Positions 18,489 to 24,516 of a stretch of DNA of 48,039 bases are shown piece after piece. The DNA is taken from assembly GCA_019115085.1 (NCBI GenBank), contig DXEF01000029.1:1-48039 (forward strand), written 5' to 3'. Under the pieces are notes generated by a model that did no database searches, was not told the origin of the DNA, and saw nothing but the letters and a program-made list of their open reading frames with translations. A program made the translations under genes and the position numbers. Position 1 is the first letter of the stretch, and each line of letters opens with the position of its first letter. Origin of the DNA: Candidatus Agathobaculum pullicola (GTDB lineage: Bacteria > Bacillota > Clostridia > Oscillospirales > Butyricicoccaceae).

Positions 18489-19582
18489 ATGGAACTTTTC
18501 ATTGGAACCACAATCCTGACTGCACGCCGCGCTAAGGGACTGACGCAGGAGAGTCTGGCCTCGCTGGTTGGTGTGTCAGCCGCTGCCGTCAGTAAATGGG
18601 AAACCGGCGCGAGTTATCCCGATATCACCCTGCTGCCGCCGCTAGCCCGTGCGCTCGGCATGACGGTCGATGCGCTGCTCAACTTTCATCCAGCGCCCTC
18701 TCCCGAGGAACTGCTTGCCATCACACAACGTCTGCGTGCCATATTTGATGAGCAAGGCTTTGATGCCGGACAGCAGGCAACAGAAGAGGCGCTGCACGAA
18801 TATCCGTCCTGCGGTACGCTCAAAATCTCAGCGGGCGGGCTGTATTTCCATTATCTCGCCTCTGCCCTTGCTCATGCAGACGATCCTGAACAAAAAGGCG
18901 AGGCGCTCATCGCCCGCTGTCTTGCACTGTTCGAGCAGGGTGAGCAGCAAAGCGAGGAGGCAGGCGAGAAACTGGGTGCCAAGCTGATGCGTATCAACGC
19001 GCTGACCATACTCGGGCACTACGACGAAGCAGAGACGCTGATTGACAGCCTGCCTACGCAGCCGCTGGCTAATGCGGACGTGCTGCGTCTCAACCTACGG
19101 CTGCGCAAAACCGGTTGGACGAAGCCGAGCAGCTTGCCCGAAAACGGCTGCTCACCCATGTCCACGAAACGCTGGGCGCACTGATGAATTTAATCACGGT
19201 TGCGCGGCGGCAAAAGGAGTTCCCCGCTGCACACCGTTATCTGAACGCTTACCGCGCGGTAGACGAGCTGTTTGAACTCGACCGCTCCAACGGTCTATTG
19301 CTCGGACTGATGCTGGCACAGGATGAGGGCGACACTGATCGTACATTCGATCTGCTTGATGCGTATATCGACGCACGGCTGTCCTACACACTGAATTATC
19401 AGAAAAATCCCTTCTTCGCCGGTGTACAAACCCATGTGCCAACCAAAAACGAAATCATCGAAACCCACCGCCTGACCCTACGCTCTCTGGAAGAGGATGC
19501 ACAGTACGCACCGATGCGAGGAGACCCCCGCTTTCAAGCCGCGCTTGATCGATTTCGCTCCCTCATTTCTCCTAAAGCATAA
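18489..19582 (+). pseudogene. XRE/TPR-like regulator broken by a frameshift
   Basis: The first frame runs from ATG 18489 (8 nt after AAGGA) to 19184, with an XRE helix-turn-helix (LTQESLASLVGVSAAAVSKWE, residues 20-40). Its helical repeat region goes nonsensical after LRLNLRLRK. A second frame continues the protein from LDEAEQLARKRLLTHVHETL to 19582. The switch falls at the four A of 19107-19110; one extra A would restore a single chain of about 364 residues (LRKNRLDEAEQ). Intact relatives are HTH proteins with a TPR-like sensor domain. This could be a true mutation or a homopolymer sequencing error. If real, the truncated product keeps only the DNA-binding part, which could leave the divergent MATE gene misregulated. 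Confidence 0.75.
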
Positions 19583-19588
19583 AAAAAC

Positions 19589-19614
19589 GCCCGAAACGGT
19601 TTTCCGTTTCGGGC
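19589..19614. terminator. Hairpin after the XRE/TPR regulator
   Basis: GCCCGAAACGG-TTTT-CCGTTTCGGGC, an 11-bp perfect stem. Seven A precede it, so the T run is on the minus strand; on the plus strand the tail is poor (ATCACCCTTT). It may stop both directions unequally. Confidence 0.6.
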
Positions 19615-19684
19615 ATCACCCTTTATTGAGACATTTTTTCATATCCAGAATGGAGCTCCCTTTTTATTTTCCGGGAAATACATA

Positions 19685-19734
19685 TAAAAAAACCACGCGG
19701 CCGCATTCCCTTCCAGCATGCGCTCCCTGCGTGG
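19685..19734 (-). terminator. Terminator of the small peptide gene
   Basis: On the minus strand CCACGC...GCGTGG with a nested GCAT...ATGC stem is followed by seven T (19686-19692). It begins about 18 bp after the peptide stop codon. Confidence 0.7.
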
Positions 19735-19751
19735 ACATATCCGTAAGCGTT

Positions 19752-19844
19752 TTACTTATCGCTATGCGTCTCATGTTCGTCACCGAAAATCAAATCATCG
19801 ATATCCGGGCGATCGGGCTGCTGGGGAATCTTCAGATTTCTCAT
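19752..19844 (-). CDS. 30-residue peptide gene, unknown function
   Basis: The peptide starts MRNLKIPQQPDRPDIDD and ends GDEHETHSDK: a short basic, proline-containing head and a strongly acidic tail, with no membrane segment. The ATG follows AGGAGGTG by 9 nt. It has its own near-perfect promoter 30 bp upstream and a terminator just downstream, so it forms a complete single-gene unit of roughly 190 nt. I recognise no family. It could be a free small protein, or the transcript could act as an RNA. It lies next to the 6S-like RNA, on the same strand and downstream of it. Confidence 0.5.
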   Translation of the reverse strand: MRNLKIPQQPDRPDIDDLIFGDEHETHSDK

Positions 19845-19880
19845 GTCTCTGTGCACCTCCTTTTTATGCTTTCTTCATTC

Positions 19881-19908
19881 ATTATATCATCTTATGCAAA
19901 AGAAGCAA
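19881..19908 (-). promoter_or_regulatory. Promoter of the small peptide gene
   Basis: On the minus strand: -35 TTGCTT, 16-bp spacer, -10 TATAAT. Confidence 0.7.
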
Positions 19909-19994
19909 ATAAAATTCCTGTAAAGTCACACAAATGTAACAAATTTTTAACCAACCGAGCGATTGCCCATCATCAACATCAGACCGTTAGGCAT

Positions 19995-20200
19995 AAAAAT
20001 ACCCCACCCTGCCGATGCAGCCCAATTAGTAACCTGCACGACTCATGCAGGTGGGTTTTCTGTTTGGCATGTCTGCGCTTCCAACGTCCGTGTATACCCG
20101 GGAGGCCTGCTGCTCAATGCCAAAACTTTCCGAAATCCCGTACTAAAAATGTGGGTTAAAAAAGGGCTGCTGTCGTACAGGGCAGGGATTTGACCCATCC
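19995..20200 (-). ncRNA. ssrS: 6S-like RNA
   Basis: About 200 nt that fold into one long interrupted hairpin on the minus strand. The closing stems are CCCTGCC/GGCAGGG (20181-20187 with 20007-20013) and GCAGCCC/GGGCTGC (20164-20170 with 20017-20023). An open central bubble carries a small CCTGCA/TGCAGG hairpin on its 3' side (20033-20051), and a terminal arm contains GTTTTGGCAT pairing with ATGCCAAAC. A T run follows (complement of 19995-19999). This is the architecture of bacterial 6S RNA, which binds the housekeeping polymerase like an open promoter. The call rests on structure, not a database match. It lies just downstream of the DUF1292 gene; a weak TATATT box is 20-25 bp upstream. Confidence 0.6.
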
Positions 20201-20220
20201 ATGCCGTGTGCGAATATAAA

Positions 20221-20496
20221 TTATTCTTCCTCTTCCGCCTCGGCGCGCTCCATCACAATGTCAAACACCGCATCTGCGATCTCGTCATCCTCGACCGCTT
20301 CGAGCATTTCCTCGCCGTCTTCCTCTACGATTTGCATGATAACAACTTCCGCATCCTCCTCAACGGAAAGCTCCGCCGGGATAAACGCCAGATAAGTTGT
20401 TCCTTGATATTCCACGGTGTCGATGTGCTCAAACTCAACTTCGTTGCCGTCCTCATCAATCAACGTGACAAAATCGTTGCCGTATTCTTCGCTCAC
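20221..20496 (-). CDS. DUF1292 (YrzB-like) protein
   Basis: 91 residues from a GTG that follows GGAGG by 9 nt. The sequence begins SEEYGNDFVTLIDEDGNEVE with the typical DUF1292 strand pattern, and continues TYLAFIPAE and AEVVIMQIVEEDG. It is extremely acidic and ends in a run of glutamates. The family is widespread in Firmicutes and often lies near alaS and ruvX (yrrK); its function is unknown. Here those neighbours are absent and it stands between the 6S-like RNA and the divergent infC leader, with its own promoter. Confidence 0.8.
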   Translation of the reverse strand: MSEEYGNDFVTLIDEDGNEVEFEHIDTVEYQGTTYLAFIPAELSVEEDAEVVIMQIVEEDGEEMLEAVEDDEIADAVFDIVMERAEAEEEE

Positions 20497-20560
20497 AATC
20501 CGGCACCTCCTTCATAATTCAAATTCGTTCTATACGGGGCGAAACGCTCCCTCTGCCTTT

Positions 20561-20589
20561 AGGATAACAAATCGAGTCGCTTTTGTAAA
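20561..20589 (-). promoter_or_regulatory. DUF1292 gene promoter
   Basis: On the minus strand: -35 TTTACA, 17-bp spacer, -10 TATCCT. Confidence 0.55.
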
Positions 20590-20670
20590 GACCTGTTATC
20601 AAGCACCGTACTGTCATAGTATGCTGCCTGTGCGAAATATCATACCAGTTAAAATAGTTGAAATAAAGCC

Positions 20671-20699
20671 TTGACTTTGCTTTACATTTCTGATATAGT
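20671..20699 (+). promoter_or_regulatory. infC operon promoter
   Basis: -35 TTGACT, 17-bp spacer, -10 TATAGT. Confidence 0.75.
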
Positions 20700-20705
20700 A
20701 TTTCA

Positions 20706-20875
20706 AGTAACAAGGAAGAAGGCAATGTCCTCACCCGCCGCGTTTGAGCAAACGGGTCAATAAAGCAACAATCCGTTTTGGTACGGATTTGCGTTTTATG
20801 CTTGGAGGACGGTCGCTTTCGATCGGTCCTTTTTCTTTTTGTCTTAACCCATTTATCGTTTGGAGGTGCTTACCA
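20706..20875 (+). promoter_or_regulatory. L20-type leader with attenuator before infC
   Basis: A leader of about 170 nt precedes infC-rpmI-rplT. It has several mutually exclusive-looking stems and ends in an intrinsic terminator, GGACGGTCG-CTTT-CGATCGGTCC plus T run (20807-20834), 40 bp before the start codon. In Bacillus, free L20 binds such a leader and causes premature termination. The placement and terminator fit that model; the L20 site itself was not mapped. Confidence 0.7.
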
Positions 20876-21394
20876 ATCAGCAGCATGGAACATCAAATCA
20901 ATGAAGAGATCCGCGACAAAGAAGTCCGTCTGATCGGCGATGACGGCCAGCAGCTCGGTATCGTTCCCATCCAGCAGGCACAGGATGCCGCCGTGGAAAA
21001 GGGTATGGATCTGGTGAAAATTGCCCCGCAGGCGAAGCCGCCGGTCTGCAAAATCATGGACTATGGCAAGTTCCGTTTTGAACAGGCCAAGCGTGAAAAG
21101 GAAGCGCGCAAAAACCAGCGCGTCGTGGAGATCAAAGAGATTCGCCTGACCCCCAATATTGATGTCGGCGACCTGAATACCAAGGTGAAAAACGCCTGCC
21201 GTTTCCTCAAGGACGGCGACAAGGTCAAGGTTTCGGTTCGTTTCCGTGGCCGCGAGGTTACGCACGCGTCGCTCGGTCAGGATCTGCTCCATCGCTTCGC
21301 GGAGCTGTGCTCGGAATGCAGCACGGTAGAAAAGCAGCCCAAGCTCGAAGGCCGTCAGATGCTGATGTTTCTGGCGCCCGCTAAGGACAAGTAA
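20876..21394 (+). CDS. infC: Translation initiation factor IF-3
   Basis: 172 residues. IF-3 binds the 30S subunit and rejects wrong start codons and initiator-less complexes. The N-domain begins QINEEIRDKEVRLIGDDGQQ and the C-domain contains EIRLTPNIDVGDLNTK and RFRGREVTH, all family hallmarks. The start codon appears to be ATC: GGAGG lies 9 nt before it, whereas the first ATG (20885) is 18 nt away. IF-3 genes in other bacteria use rare AUU-type starts, which lets IF-3 repress its own translation. The length fits either start. It leads an operon with rpmI and rplT. Confidence 0.95.
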   Translation: MSSMEHQINEEIRDKEVRLIGDDGQQLGIVPIQQAQDAAVEKGMDLVKIAPQAKPPVCKIMDYGKFRFEQAKREKEARKNQRVVEIKEIRLTPNIDVGDLNTKVKNACRFLKDGDKVKVSVRFRGREVTHASLGQDLLHRFAELCSECSTVEKQPKLEGRQMLMFLAPAKDK

Positions 21395-21438
21395 ACCAAA
21401 ACGCGCCTTGCGCGCAAATTCAGAGAGGAGCAAACCTT

Positions 21439-21642
21439 ATGCCTAAGATCAAAACGCACAGCGGTGCAAAGAAAAGATTCTCCGTTACCAAGAACGGCAA
21501 GTTCAAGCGCGGCCACGTCGGCAAGCGCCACCTGCTCAACGGCCATGGTAAGACGACCAAGCTCAAGCGTCACCTCCGCAAGGAAGGCTTCGCGGATTCG
21601 ACGAACGTAGCGCAGCTCAAGCGTCTGCTGCCGTACAAGTAA
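21439..21642 (+). CDS. rpmI: 50S ribosomal protein L35
   Basis: 67 residues, very basic, with the family sequence PKIKTHSGAKKRF at the start and RHLLNGHGKTTKLKRHLRK in the middle. It is part of the large ribosomal subunit. The ATG follows GAGAGGAG at a normal distance. It lies 44 bp after infC and 33 bp before rplT, the conserved infC-rpmI-rplT order, and should be controlled by the leader upstream of infC. Confidence 0.97.
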   Translation: MPKIKTHSGAKKRFSVTKNGKFKRGHVGKRHLLNGHGKTTKLKRHLRKEGFADSTNVAQLKRLLPYK

Positions 21643-21675
21643 GTAACAACATCTTTCATATAGGAGGCAATTACA

Positions 21676-22029
21676 ATGGCAAGAGTTAAGGGCGCAATGA
21701 TGACGCGCAAAAGAAGAAAGAAGATCCTCAAGCGTGCAAAGGGCTACTGGGGTGCCAAGTCTACCCATTATCGTGTAGCCAATCAGGCGGTCATGAAGAG
21801 CCTGAAGTACGCGTATATCGGCCGTAAGCACAAGAAGCGCGACTTCCGCCGTCTGTGGATCACCCGTATTTCGGCTGCTGCCAAGTCCTGCGACATGAAC
21901 TACAGCCGCTTCATGAATGGTCTGAAGAAGGCCGGCATCGACCTGAACCGCAAGATGCTTGCGGAACTGGCTGTCAACGATAAGGCTGCTTTCGCAGCAC
22001 TTGCTGAGAAGGCCAAGGCTGCGCTTTAA
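21676..22029 (+). CDS. rplT: 50S ribosomal protein L20
   Basis: 117 residues, the usual length. It starts [20 protein letters not shown] and contains [21 protein letters not shown]20 binds 23S rRNA early in assembly and, in Firmicutes, represses this operon by binding the leader RNA. The ATG follows GGAGG by 8-9 nt. An intrinsic terminator closes the operon directly after it. Confidence 0.97.
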   Translation: MARVKGAMMTRKRRKKILKRAKGYWGAKSTHYRVANQAVMKSLKYAYIGRKHKKRDFRRLWITRISAAAKSCDMNYSRFMNGLKKAGIDLNRKMLAELAVNDKAAFAALAEKAKAAL

Positions 22030-22042
22030 TCTTCTGTTTGCT

Positions 22043-22073
22043 AACCCTGCTGCACATTGCGGCAGGGTTTTTT
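22043..22073 (+). terminator. Terminator of infC-rpmI-rplT
   Basis: AACCCTGC...GCAGGGTT followed by a T run. Confidence 0.8.
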
Positions 22074-22108
22074 ATCGGCATAATTCACAAACACCGCTTT
22101 ACTTTTTC

Positions 22109-22137
22109 TTGCCCTGCTGACAAAATTGCGCTATAAT
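22109..22137 (+). promoter_or_regulatory. Promoter of the phosphoribosyltransferase-like gene
   Basis: -35 TTGCCC, 17-bp spacer, perfect -10 TATAAT. Confidence 0.65.
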
Positions 22138-22178
22138 AGGCTTGTAATTTTCTAACGGACAAAGAAAGGTGGTCATTT

Positions 22179-22817
22179 ATGCAGCAGCCGATCCGTATTA
22201 TTTCCCGTTTCAACAAGCGTCTGTATGCAGATGCGATTCCGGGTCATTTTGCAACCAATCATTCCCATATCAATTACTATGTTGATATGTCTGAAATCAA
22301 GCACAACATGACCATGGCACTGGAGGCCGCACACAGCATCGCGTTCCATTTTTCCTCCGTCAGCGTGGATACCCTGCTGTGTCTCGAGGGCACAGAGTAC
22401 ATCGGCGCATATATTGCCAAGGAACTTGCCAGCTCGGGCATCGGCAGCCTGAACAGCAACAAAGTCATCTACCTTGTCGAGCCGGACAGCAATGTCAACG
22501 GTCAGTTTATGTTTGCGGACAACCTGCGTCCCATGATCGAGCACCGCAATGTACTGGTGCTGGTCAACACCGCATCCACCGGTCAGACGCTTTCGCAGAC
22601 ACGCGAGTGCATTGAATACTACGGCGGTCGTGTAGCTGGTTATTCCGCGCTGTTCTCCAATATTTCCGAGTTGGACGGCAAACCGGTCGTCAGCCTGTTT
22701 TCCGGAGAGGATTTTCCGCATTATCACAATTTCGTCCGTGGCAAAAACTGTCCCGCCTGCGCAGCGGGCGTACCGTTGGATGCCATCGTCACCCCGCGCG
22801 GCTACACCAAATTATAA
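22179..22817 (+). CDS. Type I phosphoribosyltransferase-like protein (orotate PRT-like)
   Basis: 212 residues, ATG after AAAGGTGG. The fold pattern is that of type I PRTases: VDTLLCLEGTEYIGAYIAKEL resembles the N-terminal hood and first loop, and RNVLVLVNTASTGQTLSQT lies where the PRPP loop normally reads VLVVDDVxxTG. The two acidic residues are replaced by N and T, so PRPP binding may be altered. A CPACAAG motif near the C-terminus is unusual and may bind metal. Monocistronic, between its own promoter and a terminator. No pyrimidine genes are near, so assignment as pyrE is not justified. Confidence 0.6.
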   Translation: MQQPIRIISRFNKRLYADAIPGHFATNHSHINYYVDMSEIKHNMTMALEAAHSIAFHFSSVSVDTLLCLEGTEYIGAYIAKELASSGIGSLNSNKVIYLVEPDSNVNGQFMFADNLRPMIEHRNVLVLVNTASTGQTLSQTRECIEYYGGRVAGYSALFSNISELDGKPVVSLFSGEDFPHYHNFVRGKNCPACAAGVPLDAIVTPRGYTKL

Positions 22818-22822
22818 CGAAC

Positions 22823-22853
22823 AAAAACCGGAAGGCTCAGCCTTCCGGTTTTT
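22823..22853. terminator. Two-way terminator
   Basis: AAAAACCGGAAGG-CTCAG-CCTTCCGGTTTTT, perfectly symmetrical. It serves the PRT-like gene and the convergent DUF134 gene, whose last codons lie inside it. Confidence 0.85.
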
Positions 22854-23199
22854 GTTTTCCGCATCTGTGGTGCCCACAGCAGCCTCCACGCATACATTGC
22901 GCGCGTTTTTCACATACTTCAACGTCGCCGCCCTCGATGCGCAAAGTGCGTCCATTGACCAGCGCCTCCGCCAATTTGTGCCGCGCCGCGTTGTAAATTG
23001 ATTGCACTGTCGTGCGCGCGACGCCCATCTGCGCAGCTGCCTGTTCCTGCTGCATACCCTCCAGATCAATCAGACGGATGACCTCGTACTCATCCAGTCC
23101 CAGCATAACTGGCCCGCCCATACAGCCAATTCCATGCGGACCAAACTCCCTACAGACCGGCAGGCCGCACACCCGCCGGCATTTTTTCGGTCTGGGCAT
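22837..23199 (-). CDS. DUF134 helix-turn-helix protein
   Basis: 120 residues. It starts MPRPKKCRRVCGLPVCREFG, the conserved DUF134 opening, followed by a sigma-4-like helix-turn-helix (DEYEVIRLIDLEGMQQEQAA and GVARTTVQSIYNAARHKLAE). The C-terminus is rich in Cys and His (CEKRAQCMRGGCCGHHRCG), suggesting a metal or cluster site. It begins 4 nt after the stop of the NifX-like gene and has no strong ribosome site of its own, so it is translationally coupled. DUF134 genes often accompany NifX/NifB-like proteins; I infer that it is the metal- or redox-responsive regulator of this operon, perhaps acting at the twin operators upstream. Confidence 0.8.
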   Translation of the reverse strand: MPRPKKCRRVCGLPVCREFGPHGIGCMGGPVMLGLDEYEVIRLIDLEGMQQEQAAAQMGVARTTVQSIYNAARHKLAEALVNGRTLRIEGGDVEVCEKRAQCMRGGCCGHHRCGKQKPEG

Positions 23200-23202
23200 G
23201 GC

Positions 23203-23607
23203 TCAGCCGTGGCAGTGACCACCACAGTGATGGCCTTCATGCAAAGCACCGTGATGACCCGCTCCGTGGTGCTCGTGATGGCTGCATCGAACATCCGGAT
23301 TATATTGCAGTGAGCCGGTCAGAAACGCCTCGACCGCCTCGTCCGCACCGCCCTGCACGCCGCCGAACAGGCGAATATTTGCTTCGGCGAGCGCCGCCTG
23401 CGCACCGCCACCAATTCCGCCGCAAATCAGTGTATCCACGCCCTGTGATGCAAGAAAGTCTGCGAGCGCGCCATGGCCGCTGCCGTTGGTATCAACAACC
23501 TGCGAAGAAAGGATTTTTCCATCTTTTTCTTCATATACTTTGAACTGGGCGGTATGACCAAAATGTTGGAATACCTGACCATCCTCATAAGGGACTGCGA
23601 TTTTCAT
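23203..23607 (-). CDS. NifX/NifB-type dinitrogenase iron-molybdenum cofactor-binding-like protein
   Basis: 134 residues, ATG 9 nt after GGAGG. The Nitro_FeMo-Co domain spans about 1-105: KIAVPYEDGQVFQHFGHTAQF, then VDTLICGGIGGGAQ and GGADEAVEAFLTG. In nitrogen fixers such domains carry Fe-S or FeMo-co precursors; in non-fixers they are probably general cluster or metal carriers. The tail of about 28 residues is extremely His-rich (HHEHHGAGHHG, HEGHHCGGHCHG), typical of nickel or zinc storage or sensing. It leads an operon with the DUF134 regulator. No nitrogenase genes are in the window. Confidence 0.85.
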   Translation of the reverse strand: MKIAVPYEDGQVFQHFGHTAQFKVYEEKDGKILSSQVVDTNGSGHGALADFLASQGVDTLICGGIGGGAQAALAEANIRLFGGVQGGADEAVEAFLTGSLQYNPDVRCSHHEHHGAGHHGALHEGHHCGGHCHG

Positions 23608-23628
23608 GGAACTGCGCCTCCGTATTTT

Positions 23629-23646
23629 ATTTCCGGCATATGCCGG
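23629..23646. promoter_or_regulatory. NifX/DUF134 operon operator, promoter-distal copy
   Basis: ATTTCCGGCATATG begins here and extends into the perfect 14-bp palindrome CCGGCATATGCCGG (23633-23646). It falls just downstream of the predicted transcription start of the NifX operon. Confidence 0.6.
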
Positions 23647-23656
23647 TTATATATCT

Positions 23657-23684
23657 ATCATAACATATTTCCGGCATATGTCAA
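23657..23684 (-). promoter_or_regulatory. NifX-DUF134 operon promoter with embedded operator copy
   Basis: On the minus strand: -35 TTGACA (consensus), 16-bp spacer, -10 TATGAT. The spacer holds the second copy of ATTTCCGGCATATG (23667-23680), identical over 14 bp to the distal copy and starting 38 bp away. A bound protein would cover the promoter. Confidence 0.75.
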
Positions 23685-23685
23685 G

Positions 23686-23710
23686 AATAAAAAGCAGCCC
23701 GCAGGCTGCT
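23686..23710 (-). terminator. trmB terminator
   Basis: On the minus strand AGCAGCC-TGCG-GGCTGCT followed by a T-rich run, directly after trmB and overlapping the -35 region of the next operon. Confidence 0.8.
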
Positions 23711-23720
23711 TTCCTTTTCT

Positions 23721-24380
23721 TCACTTACGCAGAAATTCCGGCAGACGCCGTCTGGCCTCCAAACGATAGATGCGCGCGCCTTCGGACGAGAATTTTTCCT
23801 CGTATTCTGTCATCACATTGCCCTCGAAATCCGAGTGATGCAAGTCGAGCGAGATATTTTGCAGCAGCCAACCGAACTGGCAGATTTCCGCAAGCGTCCA
23901 CTCGAAGAAACGCTGATTATCGGTTTTAAAACAGATATCCCCTTGCTGCTTCAATATCTCGTCGTACACCTCCAAATAGGCGCGCCACGTCAGCCGGCGC
24001 TTGCGCTGTCGATTGGGCGGCCACGGGTCGGAAAAATTCAAATAAATGCGGTCCACCTCACCAGGCGCAAACACCTCGCGCAGCTCGGCTGCGTCAAAAG
24101 ACACAAACCGCAGATTGGGCAGCGGGCGCTGCTGACAGCGCTCAGCCGCCATGATGAGCGCGCCCTCCTCCCGCTCGACCGCAATAAAATTCACGTCCGG
24201 ATGCTGTTCTGCCATACCGATGGCAAAACGGCCCTTGCCGCAGCCGATTTCAACATGCAGCGGATGGTCGTTTCCAAACAGCGCGCGCCATTTGCCGCGC
24301 TTTTCCTTCGGCTCAAACGCCATTACGTCCGCGCAGGCCGCGAAGCGGATATCAAGATTTTTCTTTTTGCGCATTCTCAT
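23721..24380 (-). CDS. trmB: tRNA (guanosine(46)-N7)-methyltransferase
   Basis: 219 residues, the family length. It uses SAM to methylate G46 in the variable loop of tRNAs. The SAM site is HVEIGCGKGRFAIGMA (about 42-57), with acidic FIAVEREEGAL after it. The catalytic signature is YLNFSDPWPPNRQRKRRL, and the substrate end contains FKTDNQRFFEWTL. The ATG follows a GGGG stretch by about 10 nt; a second ATG two codons later is possible. It diverges from malQ, the two promoters lying back to back. Confidence 0.95.
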   Translation of the reverse strand: MRMRKKKNLDIRFAACADVMAFEPKEKRGKWRALFGNDHPLHVEIGCGKGRFAIGMAEQHPDVNFIAVEREEGALIMAAERCQQRPLPNLRFVSFDAAELREVFAPGEVDRIYLNFSDPWPPNRQRKRRLTWRAYLEVYDEILKQQGDICFKTDNQRFFEWTLAEICQFGWLLQNISLDLHHSDFEGNVMTEYEEKFSSEGARIYRLEARRRLPEFLRK

Positions 24381-24422
24381 GCGTCAAATTCCCCTTTTTC
24401 CTGTATATTTTTCAGTCTTTTC

Positions 24423-24451
24423 ATTATATCCCGCCCCCGCACACTTGGCAA
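24423..24451 (-). promoter_or_regulatory. trmB promoter
   Basis: On the minus strand: -35 TTGCCA, 17-bp spacer, -10 TATAAT. Confidence 0.7.
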
Positions 24452-24457
24452 GTAAAA

Positions 24458-24487
24458 TTGACAAATTTCCATAAAACACGCTATAAT
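24458..24487 (+). promoter_or_regulatory. malQ promoter
   Basis: -35 TTGACA, 18-bp spacer, -10 TATAAT; both boxes match consensus. Only 6 bp separate it from the -35 of the divergent trmB promoter. Confidence 0.8.
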
Positions 24488-24516
24488 ACAATTATATTTA
24501 ATTGGGGGATGTATTT

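Noticed and set aside
20744-20875. Upstream extension of infC by about 44 codons
   Set aside because: The extension crosses the leader terminator and its residues do not match IF-3; the family N-terminus begins near the ATC codon.
22837-23607. Nitrogen fixation locus
   Set aside because: A NifX-like protein alone is not evidence of nitrogen fixation; no nifH, nifD or nifK is in the window, and nifJ here is the fermentative enzyme.
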